A stretch of DNA of 64,000 bases from Prorocentrum cordatum (lineage: Eukaryota; Sar; Dinophyceae; Prorocentrales; Prorocentraceae), in NCBI GenBank assembly GCA_963575745.1, contig CAUYUJ010014193.1:149841-213840 (forward strand), given 5' to 3'. Shown here one piece after another: positions 50,100 to 62,345 of the stretch (the first letter of the stretch is position 1; each line of letters begins with the position of its first letter). The position numbers were made by a program, and so were the translations under genes. The notes beneath the pieces were generated by a model. The model made no database searches and had not been told where the DNA came from. It saw nothing but the letters and a program-made list of their open reading frames with translations.

Positions 50100-51567
50100 C
50101 CTCCGCCTCCTCCTCTTCCTCCTCCTACTTCTCATCCTCCTCCTCCGCCTCCTCCTCCTTCTCCTCCTCCTCCTCCTCTTCCTCCTCCTCCTCCTCCTCC
50201 TCCCATCCTCCCCCTCTCTCCTCCCTCCTTTGGCGCCCCGCCCATGGGGGGCACTCATGAAAGATGGGAAGGGAGGGAATGACGACGCGGAGGGAATTAG
50301 GAGGGAAGGGGCAAAGGCATGGGAGCGGCAGGGACGGAAGGGGGAGGGGGAGGGAGGAACACACGTGCACCATTGACGAAACCATCATGGCCACCCGAGG
50401 CCCAATGCATATGAAGAAGGGGGAGGAGGGCTTCCACGGCTGGTTCGCAACAAATACGAAGGGGGGTTATGAGGAGGGGATACAGGAGGAAGGATGCGGA
50501 GGCAGGGGGAAAGGCGGAATAAAGGACGAGGAAGGAAAGGGGGATGCGGAGGGGGACGGACGAGGGGGGAGCAGTGAGGAGGGGAAGGGAGCTGAGGAAT
50601 GGCAAGAGGGGGCAGGGGCAGACAGGAACGAATAGGGAGGAAGGGGCAGGGACGAGGGAGGGAGGCAGGGGCACTGGGATGAGGGGGAAGGCGGAAAAGG
50701 AGGTGGAGGGGGGCATGTTTTGTACGTCGCGGCTCGGTCGAGGAAATCCGCTCGCGCGTCGAGACAACACAAGGAAACGGAGTCGCGAATTGGCCCGCAC
50801 GCAAGAGGGGAGGAAGGAGGAGAGACAGAGCGGCCGCAGAGAGGAGCCCGAGCCCAGAGCGCGGGGGCACTCTCACGCTCCGAGGCCGCGGGGAACGCGA
50901 GGGGGCGGCCAGGCTGAAGGGCAACCCGCGGCAGCAATCGCGGGGCGATATCACGACGCACCCGGGGGCGTGGCCACCAGCCGCAGTGCGGGCGGGGCCC
51001 AGCAGCTGGAGGAGGAGGAGGAGGAGGAGGAGGAAGAGGAGGAGGAGGAGGAAGAAGAGGAGGAGGAGAAGGGGGAGGAGGAGGAGGAGGAGGAGGAGGA
51101 GGAGGAGGAGGAAGAGGAGGAGGAGGAGGAGGAGGAGGAAGAGGAGGACGAGGAGGAGGGAGACGGGATGGAAGATCGGGACGCTCAAGGGCGGCACGCC
51201 GGGTCGCAAGGGCGGGTGAGGCAGCGGCGTGGGCGCCCTGGCGGCGGGCCTATGGACTTGCGGTGCGACTAGCGCCACGGCAGCTGCGAGGGCGGCCCCA
51301 GGGCGGGGAGCGGCAGGCGGAGCAGCGGCACAGCGACACTGGGTATAGCCGCGCGGTGCAGGCCGCAAGGGCGAACGGTGGCGAGGGCGAAAACGGCGGA
51401 GAAGCAAGCGCCATCCCGAAGCCGTCACGCGGCAGCACAGCCTCTGGGGCGTGGCAGCGAGCCCGGTGCAAGTGGCGCACGGACGGAAGGGGCCCCCTTA
51501 CACGGGGGAGGCAAAACCGGGGGGAATCCTCCTCCTCTTCCTCCTCCTCCTCCTCCTCCTCATCCTC
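50100..51567. other. Pyrimidine/purine tracts, no gene
   Basis: (CTC)n at 50105-50215, long GGGAGG-rich sequence at 50240-50720, (GAG)n at 51010-51170 and CTC again at 51530-51560. The last tract received the second copia element. Confidence 0.6.
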
Positions 51568-51719
51568 TGTTGAATTGCATCTGCGATCATCCCATTTCCC
51601 AGCCTGCCAGTGCCGTTGCCCCTCTCACCCGCTCAGACCGCTCACGTTTGGTTCACAGAGCTCTTGAGTTTACGGCGCAGAGAACCAGAAACGATCGCGG
51701 GCGGCGGCCCGCTACTTGA
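51568..51719 (+). repeat. 5' LTR of the second copia element
   Basis: 152 bp, beginning TGTTGAATTGCATCTGCG and ending GGCCCGCTACTTGA. It differs from the 3' copy at two positions (CTCACG/CTGACG and CACAG/CATAG). Confidence 0.92.
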
Positions 51720-51734
51720 TGGTAGCGGAGCTGG
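51720..51734 (+). promoter_or_regulatory. Primer-binding site
   Basis: TGGTAGCGGAGCTGG immediately follows the 5' LTR and is identical to that of the large element. Confidence 0.88.
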
Positions 51735-52006
51735 CCCACTCGCCCTGGCCAGCTCCCGCCTCCGCAGCAGCTGCGCGGAGGTCTGCATTGGCGCGCCCCG
51801 TGGCGGGGGCAGCGCGCCCGCCTGCGGGGAGCAGGCCGGCATCCACGGCGTGGGGAATTGGCGTACCCACACAGGCTGGACTACCTGGGCGGTGTCTGGC
51901 AACCCGGCAGCCGCGCCGAGCGCGGTGTGCAGCAGTTCCACTGCAACTCCTACTACTTCCGGCAGCCGCGCTACGAGTGCGGTGTGCAGATCTGCGACCT
52001 GCGACC

Positions 52007-53802
52007 ATGTCAAGAGTGTCGAAGCTGGAGTTCGAGAAGGACATCCCGCTGCATGACGGTGACCCTGCGCTCTTCGAGGAATACCAAGAGCGAGGCGAGC
52101 TCGTGACGCCTTCTTCGGGCGCATGGGCGATGAGAAGCAGATAGCGACGCCCATCAACCTCAGGAACGGTCTCTCGGGCACAGCATACGATGCGGTCAGG
52201 TCGCTCACTCACCAGCAGCTGCTCACCTTCGAGACGGTGACCGTCGAGAGCGGAGGCAAGGGCGGCGGCAGCTACGAAAAGAAGAGGGCGGCCACCGTCG
52301 GACTGGAGTTTCTGCTGAACACCCTGGGAGAGTCCGTGCTGAAGGAGAGACCTGTTCGGGCGGCTGAGCTGTTCGATGGCGCGCTGTACGACAAGTCGGT
52401 GTGGAGGTCACCAGGCGAGAGCATGCAGGAGTATACCACCAGACGGTCGAAGGCGTTCGATGACCTCAAGAAGGTCAGCGAGGAGACCAGCATCAGCAAC
52501 GACCTGCAAGCCCACCTGCTGCTGAAGTTCTCTGGGCTCGAGAAGTCCGACCACGCAAGCATCATCAGCAGCGCGGGCAACAGGTACGACAAGGACGCAT
52601 TCGGCAAGGCATTACGTATGCAGCATCCGAACATCCACGAGCGAGAGTGGAAGGGCAAGAGTGACCAGAGGCCGGACCCGCGACCTCAGCGGTTCGGTCA
52701 ACGACGGCAGCATCACGGACACCACCAGCACAAGTCGGCGTGGCAGGCCGGCATCGATGAGGATGGAGAGTACGAAGACGACGACGCCGCCTCGAACAGC
52801 CAGGGCGCCCAGTCCATCAACGGAGATGACACGTACGAGAACTACCTTGGCGAGGACGAGGCGACGCTTGACGAGATAGAGCAGATGGACGACGAGGCGC
52901 TCGAGAGCTTCGCGGCCATCATTGAGCACAAGCAGAAGTTCCATGGCAAGGGCAGCGGTCGAGGACGCAGCCGAGGACGCGGTCAAGGAGATCGGTCGCA
53001 GTCAGCGGCGAGCTCGAGGGACAGCCCGGCGGTCCGTGGCAGGGGCAGCCCAGGCGAGAACCCTGAGCGACGCGCACGCATTGACAAGCTGAAGAAGACG
53101 ACTCGCTGCGCGAGCTGTAGACAGATCGGACATTGGCATGGTGATGCGAGTTGCCCGAAGTCATCGAGGTCATCGCAGCCCCACTCGGACAGGCCGAAGG
53201 CCAGCTACTTCAGCGTGACGGACTACAGCGGCGACGGCGGTGACGTCAAGAGCGTGTACGTGTCCTCGGTCAGTGGTCTAGGAGCTCGGCCCAAGGCTCG
53301 ACCCAAGCCCAAGCTGAAGCCGAAGGCGGATCCGAGGACGATGGCGATTGACATCATGTACGAACCGCCACTGAGACGGAGCCGTCCGCCCCTGTCTGTC
53401 ATGAGCGTTCCCTGCGAGCACGCCCTCGACGCGGACCCGAGGCTCTTCAAGGGCGCCAACGGGATCACGCGCTACCTGACGTGCCACATGTGCGACGAGA
53501 ACGGCATCCACGTCACCAAGGCCTATCGGCCCGGATCTGGACGAAAGGGCGGGCAAGGACTTTGGAGGTTCATGATGTGCTCGCTGCTCTTCACGCCGAG
53601 AGGGCGCAGGTTCTACGACGGGCACCGAACGACGCGACGGTCGGCAAACAGGCTGAGGCAGCACCCTCGTCTCGTCCGAGTTGGCACGGGAGAGGCGAGC
53701 TCGTCGAGATCGGCAGCACCGAGGACCCAGCGCACGGCGGAGGAGATCGAGGTCCCCGGTCCGACCTGGAGGAGGAGCCCGAGGACGGCGGCGAGGCCGT
53801 GA
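52007..53802 (+). CDS. Copia Gag with CCHC knuckle (frameshifted)
   Basis: Starts at ATG 52007 (MSRVSKLEFEKDIPLHDGDP). That frame runs to about 52098, where one base seems lost; the protein continues in the frame of 52123 (AFFGRMGDEKQIATPINLRN GL...). The Gag core follows (GTAYDAVRSLTHQQLL; EYTTRRSKAFDDL; HLLLKFSGLEKSDHA). A Gly/Arg-rich RNA-binding stretch (GRGRSRGRGQGDRS) precedes a zinc knuckle C-x2-C-x4-H-x6-C (CASCRQIGHWHGDASC, about 53107-53154), the spacing seen in other dinoflagellate copia Gags. From about 53670 the coding signal moves to the next frame. Role: packaging element RNA into particles. Confidence 0.8.
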
Positions 53803-54410
53803 GCCCCGACGCGGAGGTCGAGGAGCACGAGGCGGAGGACGACGAGATCTACGCGGCGTACCCGGCGGACTTCGACCAGGACGTGGACGGCCTCAACGTC
53901 GAGGACCCGCCGAAGGGCATCGAGAAGATCAAGACTGGCAAGTACTCAGGCTTCACGTTCGCCGAGTTCGCTGAGAGGACGTCCGCGGTGGCCTACGGCG
54001 TCAACATCATCAAGAGGTCCATGGGTCAGGAGGCGCCGGGCGGCAAGCTCAGGCTCGACCAGTACCGGCTCGCGTGGTACCTGATCTGGCTCTCGGCGAT
54101 CGGCGAGTGGAGTGCGGACAGCGCCACCGAGGCGCAGCAGGAGCAGGATAGTGGCGTGCTGGGCTTCAAGGTCCTGATGATCGACCCCGTGCCCGACGAG
54201 GTCGACGTGTACGCTACGAGGAGAAAGGATCCACCGGGAGTGGCAGTTCTGGACACGGCGTGCCAGGCCACGATGCACGGCAAACCCTGGAGGATCAGCT
54301 ACGAGCAGGCCTTGCACGAGAAGAGCTTCAAGACGGACCCACGCTCCAAGAACGCTACCTTCCGAGGCGTCGGTGGGGCTAGGTCGGACACGGTGTACAG
54401 CATGCATGCC
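53700..54410 (+). CDS. Copia aspartic protease segment
   Basis: Coding part of a frame open 53481-54665. An acidic linker (EEPEDGGEAVSPDAEVEEHEAEDDEIYAAYPADFD) precedes the protease signature VAVLDTACQATMHGKPW, with the catalytic Asp in DTA at about 54250. The second protease half (GIGGQPFALESAELDQDAPLLISRGSQKRLGTVIDV) is in the next frame (from about 54405), so a single-base change splits the domain. Confidence 0.7.
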
Positions 54411-55992
54411 TGCAGGGATCGGCGGCCAGCCGTTCGCGCTGGAGTCGGCGGAGCTCGACCAGGACGCACCCCTGCTCATCAGCCGAGGCTCACAGAAGAG
54501 GCTCGGCACCGTGATCGACGTCGAGAAGAAGATCGTGGACTTCACCAAGCTCGGCGTGTACGGTTACAAGCTCATCGACACGGCATGCGGCCACCTCGGA
54601 GTCAACCTGCTGGACTTCCCGGACCCGAGCGTCTTCGGCGAGGAGTTCCAGGAGTTTCTGCCTGAGGACGGGCGGGACGGCGGCGGCATCCATACGGACT
54701 GTATCGACTCCTCGGAGGTGCTGGCCGCGTACGCGCTGGAGCGGACCCACCACGAGACCATCGAGGAGGTCTTCGAGGATCCCAAGAAGATCGACTGGGG
54801 TGAGGACGAGTCCATGAGGATGGCGAGCTCGAGGCGCGCGAAGAAGGTTCAGGCAATGCACGAGGACCTGATGACCGTGGAGGCGACTACCATAGAGGCG
54901 ATGGCCGGCACTACGGTAAGGAGGAGGCGCCTACCGAGGGGCAAGACGCTGATCAAGCAGATCTTCTGCGGTCAGTTCGGCCTCACCTTGCTCGCGACGG
55001 CCACGTACGGCTACAACTGCGGTCAGCCCCTGGACATCTCCGACGGCTGGGACGGCGCTACGCGGAAGGGCAGGCAGTTCGCTCGCTACCAGTCGCTGGA
55101 GGAGGACTCCTACATAACAGTCATCACGATGCCGTGCGGCCCGTGGGGAGACTGGGGACGTTGCAACTTGGCCAAGGGCGGTGCTGCGGCGGCAACCGTC
55201 TACGAGGCACAGGAGGCGACGAGACCGCTGCTGGCCCTGGCGGACCAGATGGTGGTGGACCGCGTGAGTCGCGGTAGGCACGCGTTGCTGGAGCAGCCTC
55301 TCGGCTCCAGCGCTTACAACGAACCCGAGATGACGAGGACAAGAGAGCTCGTCGAGAAGGGTGTGCTGCTTGAGTGCACCCCCCATGGCTGCATGCTCGG
55401 CTATGCGGACCAGGAGACGGGCGAGCCGCACTACAAGCCGAAGCGGTTCCTCACCACGGCGGTCGCGGTCTACGAGGCGCTGCGCGACCTGAAGTGCGAC
55501 CACAGTCACGACCACGTGCCGCTCGAGAAAGAGAAGAAGACCAGGGCCGCGGCCAGGTGGCCCGACAAGCTCGACAGGCTCGTCCTGCACGCGATCGGAC
55601 AGCAGATCGACCTGGACGTCAGCGAGCACGTCATCGAAGGGCTTGGCGTGGTGGACTGCTACCCGACGGAGGCGACGCAGCAGCTGCTCCCGGAGTCGAA
55701 GCGACGGCGACTTCGAGGCAAGCAGCGGACGGCGAGACGCTCGGCCCCAGAGGGCGAGCGGCCTACCCAAGAAGGCCATCCACGAGATGGAGTTCCAGAT
55801 GAGGACGGGCCCGCGGTGGACCCGGCAGGCGTCAGGGCCGAGGCGGCGGCGAACCTCGAGCCCACGCTCTCCCCCGAGGAGACGGAGAGGCGAGCACGGT
55901 GGCTGGCAGTCGACCCAGCGGCCAGACGCGACATCCGCAACCTGCACGTGAACTTCGGCCACCCTGCCAACGTGACGCTGGCGAGGTGCTAG
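54405..55992 (+). CDS. Protease C-terminus, methyltransferase-like domain, integrase N-terminus
   Basis: Same phase as ORF 54373-55992. After the protease tail comes a domain at about 54950-55520 with QIFCGQFGLTLLATA (motif I-like), LDISDGWD, ITMPCGPWGDWGRCN (Pro-Cys motif), RHALLEQPLGSSAY and a Cys/His end (LKCDHSHDHV). The order of motifs parallels class I and C5-type methyltransferases and matches the module in ORF4 of the giant element. The frame then reaches the integrase zinc region (RNLHVNFGHPANVTLARC) and stops at a TAG (55990-55992). Whether the domain is enzymatically active cannot be told. Confidence 0.72.
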
Positions 55993-57441
55993 AGAAGATC
56001 GGGAGCGAAGAAGGAGTTCCTGGAGGCCGTCTGGGACTTCAGGCGCGACGCCTGCGGCGACATGATCAGGGCGAAGCACGTCCGCCCGGTGCGGATGCCG
56101 GGACGCTACCAGTTCAACTTCCACGTGATGCTAGACACCCTGTTCGCCCACGACGCTACGGGCGGCACCCGCGCGTTCCTCAACATCGTGTGCGACGGGA
56201 CGCGGTTCCAGGTGGTCTGGTACCTGCACAAGGGCACCCACGCGCCCTCGGCCAAGGTCGCGCTGGACGTGTTCCTCATGGTCTGGTGCAGTTGGGCCGG
56301 ACTACCCCAGTCACTGTTCGTGGACCGTGGGAAGGAGTTCGCCAAGCAGTTCGTGGCCCACATGTTCGAGAACGGCGTCGAGACCGAGAACGCGGCGCTG
56401 GAGGCTCACGAGCAGCTGGGCAGGATCGAGCGGCTGGGCGGCGTCTGGAAGGAGGTGTGGCACCGCGTGGTGCAGGACGCGCAGATTACGAAGGAGCAGG
56501 ACCTACGGACGCTCTGCGGGATCATCAATCAGGTTCGTAACGAGACGGTGATCTACGACGGCCACGCGCCGTCCAACTGGGTGCTCGGGACGCGTGGCCT
56601 CCGCATCCCCGGCTCGATCCTGCAGGACGCCGAGGCGGAGAAGCTGAACGTGCAGGAGGCAGCGCTCGACCCCGAGTCCGCGATGGCCTCCAACCTGCTC
56701 TGGCGCGAGGCGGCCAAGGTTGCCTTCGTGAAGATGGATAACGACAACCGAGTGAGGAGAGCGAAGCTAGCCAGGTCGACACCTACGAGGGGACCCTTCC
56801 CAGTCGGAGCCTACGTCTACTTCAGGAGGACGCACGTCAGGCCCGGCGAGTCCCCGGCGCTGTTCCACCGCTGGTTCGGCGTCGCCCGCGTGACCGGCCA
56901 CGACTTCCGCGACCCCAACAAGATGGCCGACGGGATCAACGCTACGCTTCGACCTGCTGCCGTCCAGGGCAGCCCTCACGCGGTTTGGCCACGGCATGGT
57001 GGCGGCGCGGTCCTGGCGAGGCCCGAGCAGCTGAGGTTCGCGACGGAGGACGAGCTGATCACCTGGGACCAGATGCCAGCAGATCAGCGAGGCGCTGCTC
57101 TACCCCGAGGACCTCGTGGATTCCTGGACGTACGACGTGAAGGACTGGAAGAGGGAGCTGCTGAGTTTCCCGAGGAGGCCCCGCTACCAGGCAGAACGAC
57201 GGCGGCAGCACCGAGTGCAGCCGCTAGTGCTCCGAGCCACGCCCCGGCACCACAGGTGGCCGAGGGGGCCCCGGGCGGGGGACTTGGTCCCGGCGATCCT
57301 GAGCCCTTGAGCTCTGCCCCCGGAGGCCATGGCTCGGAGCCGAGTGTGGCACAGCAGGGCGAGGATCTCACCCCACTGGCCCCAGTACTTGAGCCAGCCC
57401 ACGAGCGTGGATCTGTACCTGGCGAAGACGCACCGGTGCCC

Positions 57442-57531
<90 letters not shown>

Positions 57532-59625
57532 AACCGAGGTGGTGAGATCGATCGCGATGATGATATCCAACCTGAGCCTACCACTCCTCCTCCGAGATCC
57601 CCTGGGACTGGCGAGTTTCCGCCTGGCTCTCCGACCTACGGGCCAGAGCGCACGCCGCCACGGCGGCAGAGAGGAGGGCCCATGTCTGGAGCCTTCCTGG
57701 CGGAGCCCGACTCGGACGCTGTATTCTACGCCTGGATGCAGTGCGCCTGGCTGACCGGGAAGTCCAGAGGGAAGGAGCTCAAGCTCGCGGACCTCACGAA
57801 TGCGGAGAAGCTCCTCTTCGACGCGAGCATGGCCAAGGAGTGGGACAACTGGCGCAACTTCAGGGCGGTGATTGTGGTCACGGGCGACGCGGCCAAGGAG
57901 CTGCTGGGCCGGGTCAAGGCGATACCGTCGAGATGGGTACACACGAACAAGAACGAGTACGACCCGAAGCTCCCACTGAAGGCGAAGTCCAGGCTGGTGG
58001 CGGTCGGCTGCTACGAGTCGGTCCACGTGAGGACGGACTCGCCTACGTCGTCCCTGCTCGTGTTCCACGTGATCTGCAGCACGGCGGCCAGGAAGCACCG
58101 GCCACTCTACAAGCTCGACGCCACGAGTGCCTACCTGCAAGGAGACGACGTCGACAGGATGCTCGCACTGCGACCTCCCTCGCCACTACCACCAGGAGTT
58201 GAGCAAGGATCGGTGTTCATCTGCCACGGTGCGATCTACGGCACGAAGGACGCTGGAAGGAAATGGTGGAGTAAGCTACGGAGGACGCTGCGGAGCAACT
58301 CGTGGCAGGAGAGCCGCTTGGAGAGGGCGTTCTTCCTCCTGTTCGAGCACAGCAGGCTCGTCGGCCTCGTCGGCGCCTACGTGGACGACCTGTTCGCGAC
58401 GGGCGACCCCAACAGCGACCTGTTCAAGGCCACGACGGACGAGCTCAAGCGGGCGCTGCTGCTGACGGAGGAGAAGCCGCCCTTCAGGTACTGCGGCAAG
58501 GACGTCGAGCAGATGGCGGACTACACGATCAAGATCAGCATGACGCACTTCATCGACCAGATGGAGACTGTCGTGATGTCCCCGGCCAGGGCGAAGCAGA
58601 CCAAGGCGATGGCTACGGACGAGGAGCGGAGCGATGCGGAGTCGGTGATTGGCTCACTCGGATGGCTCTCGAGGCAGCTCCGTATGGACGTCTCATTCGG
58701 CTACAGCTGGCTGGCGCAGCAGAAGAACCATGCGACCGTGCAGCATCTGTTGGAGATGAATAAGCTGGTTCGCTACTGCAAGGAGACGCGTGAGGTGTGC
58801 ATCTGCTTCCGAAGCGACATTCTACATAAGGACGAAGACCTACGCTCAGTCGTGTTCGCGGACAGCAGCTTCAACAATGTTGACGACTACGACCTGGGCC
58901 CGATTGGCGAGAAGGTGAAGTCACAGCTCGGATTCGTGTGCCTACTCAGCGACGACGGCCTCTACAAACATCACGAAGGACCAGTACATTTCTTGGACTG
59001 GGGAAGCTCACGTATCATGAGAGTTTGTCGAGCGTCGATGGGAGCTGAAGCACACGGACTCAGTGAAGGAGCTGAAGCACTGGAGTGGATCCGGGCGCTG
59101 TACTACGAGATGGACAAGCCCAACCAGCCACTTGGCGACCTGGTGGACGATGCTGCGATCCTGATCCCTGCCAAGTGGTTCGATGATGCGAACAGCCTAG
59201 TCACCCACTTGCTCACGGATGCTGGCCAGATCGCTGATCGTCGAGTTCGAGTGGTTATTGCGGCCCTACGAGAGATGCTCAGCCAAGACGGTGTGGACCT
59301 GGAGTGGTGCGACACCTCTGTTCAGCTGGCGGATGCTCTGACGAAGCTCGAGGCCGAGAGAGGCTATTTGACCACCGCGATGCACGACGGCTACGTGAGC
59401 GTGAAGGTCTCTGCCGAGGCAGCCTCCGCGAAGGAGGCAATACGGGCGGCACGCCACAGGCGTGCGAACGAGCGTCGGGCACTCGACGCTCAGAGCAGAA
59501 CCAGTACCAGGGTGAGTGATGGCATGCAGCAGGCTACTTTCATGTGCGAATCGGGATCCCCGACTCTGTCTCGCGGCGCTTCCGCGCCACTTCCGCCGAG
59601 ACCGGTTTCACGGACGCTGGCTTGA
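55993..59625 (+). CDS. Copia integrase, reverse transcriptase and RNase H
   Basis: Continues the preceding frame directly after the TAG; first ATG at 56062 (1,187 codons). Integrase: catalytic D in VMLDTLF, D in SLFVDRGKEF, E in GRIERLGGVWKE. The zinc site appears degraded (RRDACGD, one Cys of the usual pair missing). A linker holds a run of about 30 Asp encoded by (GAT)n at 57442-57530. RT: WVHTNKNEYDPKLPLKAKSRL, LYKLDATSAYLQGD, IYGTKDAGRKWW and the catalytic AYVDDLFATG. RNase H: VVFADSSFNN, ASMGAEAHGLSEG, FDDANSLVTHLL, WCDTSVQLADALTK. All catalytic residues I can check in RT and RNase H are intact. Confidence 0.88.
57442..57530 (+). repeat. (GAT)n microsatellite inside the pol frame
   Basis: About 30 perfect GAT triplets, read as poly-Asp between integrase and RT. 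The frame is preserved. Confidence 0.95.
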
Positions 59626-59676
59626 GCGGTCGACCGATCGGTCTCGAACAATGTAGCTTGGATGACCGAGGACGGG

Positions 59677-59828
59677 TGTTGAATTGCATCTGCGATCATC
59701 CCATTTCCCAGCCTGCCAGTGCCGTTGCCCCTCTCACCCGCTCAGACCGCTGACGTTTGGTTCATAGAGCTCTTGAGTTTACGGCGCAGAGAACCAGAAA
59801 CGATCGCGGGCGGCGGCCCGCTACTTGA
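59677..59828 (+). repeat. 3' LTR of the second copia element
   Basis: 152 bp partner of 51568-51719. The preceding bases GACCGAGGACGGG are purine-rich and may serve as the polypurine tract. Confidence 0.92.
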
Positions 59829-59833
59829 TCCTC

Positions 59834-61190
59834 CTCCTCCCCCCCCTCCTCCCCCTCCTCCTCAGAGGGGGACAGCGGCAGCTGCCGGCACGCGCGGCAG
59901 CCACCTGCGGAGGCGCCCGCGGAGGGGCTCAGGGCGCCCCGCCCGCTCGGTGGAGGGCGGCGCCACGTGCCAAGGAGCGAAGCGAAGCGAAGCGAAGCGA
60001 ACCGTCATCGCCCGGAGGCGGCCCATGGGCGACGGGCGCGCTGCGAGGCGCGCTGGCCCTCTGAGAGGACCGGGAAAAGGCCATAACCGATTCACGAGAC
60101 AGTGCACATGCATAGAAGGGGGCAGGGGAGGCAGGTCGGTGCCAGGGAGCACGGGCGCAAACTCAGGGCGGGGTGGGGAGAAAAAGGGGGGAGGTGAGCC
60201 GCAGCGGCGAGGGGCAGAGCCAGAGCGTCGGCGCAGGCTACCCCACCTTCTCAGCCTGTCTCCCTTGCCCCGACCTTCTTGTTCCGCCACTCTCTCCATC
60301 TCCCTGGCTTGACCGCTTCCTGCTGCATTGAAGCCTCCCGGGTGGGTGCTGCGCTGAGCTCCCACGGAGGCTTGGAGGTGAGGGTGTGACCGCACCGGAA
60401 GCAATGGTTTGCTGTTTCCGATTCGTACAAAATCCACGTCACCAACACTTGAGAAAAAACAGACTTGGAGACCCCGCAAGCTTCCAATCGCCATCTTAGG
60501 TAGCTGGAGAACGATACGACGTCCAGGACTGGTCATGCCTCGCCTTCCGAGAGCGCCTCTCGCGCAATCTGACCGAAGACAAGTGCCGTAGCAAATTCAG
60601 GAGTGAGCGGATAAAACGGGAACCTCCTGCCTGGGCAAGCGTTTGTGGAGGCCCTGAGCTGTCGGGGGCCGCTCCCCCCCCCACACACACGCCAGAAGGC
60701 CAAGTCCTGAGCGAAACGCTACGGAGTTGAGCCAGAGTGACTGCGGCCTCAGGAGGAAGGGAGGAGAGAGGGGGAGGGAGGAGCAGAGGCAGAAGAGGAC
60801 GAGGGCAAGGGTGAGGATGACGGGGCAAGGCAGTGGGTGTCCAGTGGCACAGGAAGACGAGCGGCAGGGGAAGGGGGAGCAGGGAGGGAGGCAGGGAACC
60901 AGGGGACGAGGAGGGAGACCTGGGAGCGAGAAGGAGGGTTGGGGTGCAGGGAGCAAGGAGGGAGGGATGCGGGGGGCGGGGCGGGCGAGCGCGAGAGGGG
61001 AGGGAGGCGTCAGACAGGGGGGAATTCGGGTGGGGAGGAAGCGGGGGTGAGGGCAGGAGTGAGCGGGGAGAGGGGGAAAGGGAATCTGTTTTTTCCCTAC
61101 CTAGGCTCTGCCTAGAAGGGTTCTTACTCGCTTTGCTTAAAGTGGCCGGGCAGTGTAACCCGCCCCGGGCGGTTCCCCCAGTCCCGTGGG
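59834..61190. other. No gene; purine-rich low-complexity sequence
   Basis: An AGCGA pentamer run lies at 59977-60000. GGGAGG-rich sequence occupies 60730-61080. No frame resembles a protein. Confidence 0.4.
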
Positions 61191-61192
61191 AG

Positions 61193-61445
61193 CCAAGCAA
61201 AAGCAACAGCAAAGGTAAAAGCAAACGCGCGGTTCCTCCAGTTGCGCTCCCTGGGTGCCAAGCAAAAGCAAAAGCAAAGGCAAAAGTGAAGGCAAAAGCG
61301 AAGGCAAAGCAAAATCATAGCATAGCCTAGCCTAGCCTAGCCTAGCCTAGCCTAGCCCAGCATAGCATTGCGCAGCATAACATAGCATACCATTGCATTG
61401 CATAGCAGAGCAGAGCATAGCATAGCAGAGCATAGCGCAGCACAG
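61193..61445. repeat. (AAAGC)n, (CCTAG)n and (CATAG)n microsatellites
   Basis: AAAGC/AAGGC units at 61193-61310, then CCTAG units at 61325-61357, then CATAG/CAGAG units to 61445. Confidence 0.9.
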
Positions 61446-61896
61446 TATGAGGACGGCGTGTTACAACTACGACGATGAGGAGAAGGAGGAGGACGGCGGT
61501 TACCGCTCCTTACTAATGTTGCTTTCCTAGAGGCTCCAACTCCTAGGTAGGGTCGCGCTGGGAAAATTGTGTTTTTTTCGCCTGGGATCGTAGCGCCGGG
61601 ATGGTAAAACAGGCCCGCGGCGCTGTAGCACACATTCTAATACGCAAGCAGGTGCTTCAATTAGAGGGACAAGCTCAAATAGAAAAAGACGGGGAGACAG
61701 ACAACAAAGAGAGGGGAAAAGGGAATCTGAGCGTGCTCGGCAATCTGGACTTGTTAGCAAGCACGTGCGCATCCAACACATCCGCTAAGCCAGAAACGTC
61801 CACGCGCAAAATCACATTCACGCACGCATCGATTCATCCAGCGGTCCATCCGTCCACACATCGATCCTTCCATCCATCCACCCGCCCATGCACACA

Positions 61897-61932
61897 CTAG
61901 AACCACGCGCGCTCCGCGCGCGCTTTTGTTAC
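61897..61932. repeat. Palindrome R6, copy 3
   Basis: CTAGAACCACGCGCGCTCCG followed by CGCGCGCTTTTGTTACAG. The left outer arm is intact and the right one decayed. A CATCCATCC repeat lies just upstream. Confidence 0.6.
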
Positions 61933-62059
61933 AGCAAGTTCCAGGTGTTCACAATCTCACAGCGGCGGGCAGATTCACACGCACACCTGCAACGTCAGGA
62001 ATTACCCACACATGGTTCGAACATGCGGCGACGAAATATTAGGAACGTTGGCCGAGCAG

Positions 62060-62345
62060 AGAATATTCCGCTCTACGAAGTTCCCATGGGCTCCCCAAGG
62101 GAGGCCCAGAAGAATACTAAAGGACAGTCCAAAAGGATCCTAAGAGCAATCCGAGATGGGCCTCAAGATAGGCTTGAAGAGGGCCCCAAGAAGCCCCAGG
62201 ACCTAGCACAGGAGGGCCCCACGAGGAGTGCCAAGATGGTTCGAATATGGCCCCAAAGTGGCATCAAGAGAGCCCCGAGAAATGCCCCCAGAAAGGCCAA
62301 ACAAGTCCCGAAAAGGGCACTGAAACAAAGGCCCGACAATGCCGC
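62060..62345 (+). repeat. R5-type dispersed repeat
   Basis: GGCCCCAAGA-type periodic sequence leading into CTC/CTGCTC microsatellites at 62385-62545. Confidence 0.5.

Larger units (their letters stand above)
51568..59828 (+). mobile_element. Ty1/copia LTR retrotransposon (8.3 kb)
   Basis: 152-bp LTRs at both ends, two differences by eye, and a 5-bp direct repeat TCCTC (51563-51567 and 59829-59833). That duplication lies in a CTC-rich tract and so is weaker evidence than usual. Order: gag, protease, methyltransferase-like domain, integrase, RT, RNase H. At least three frame changes (about 52.1, 53.7 and 54.4 kb) and one in-frame TAG (55990-55992) break the polyprotein. It shares its primer-binding site and general architecture with the larger element but has none of the hairpin repeats. 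Confidence 0.92.

Noticed and set aside
50385-51428. 347-codon minus-strand Leu/Pro-rich frame
   Set aside because: Arises from CTC/GAG tracts; no domain-like region.
54931-56124. 397-codon minus-strand frame
   Set aside because: Antisense to the conserved methyltransferase-like and integrase region of the copia element.
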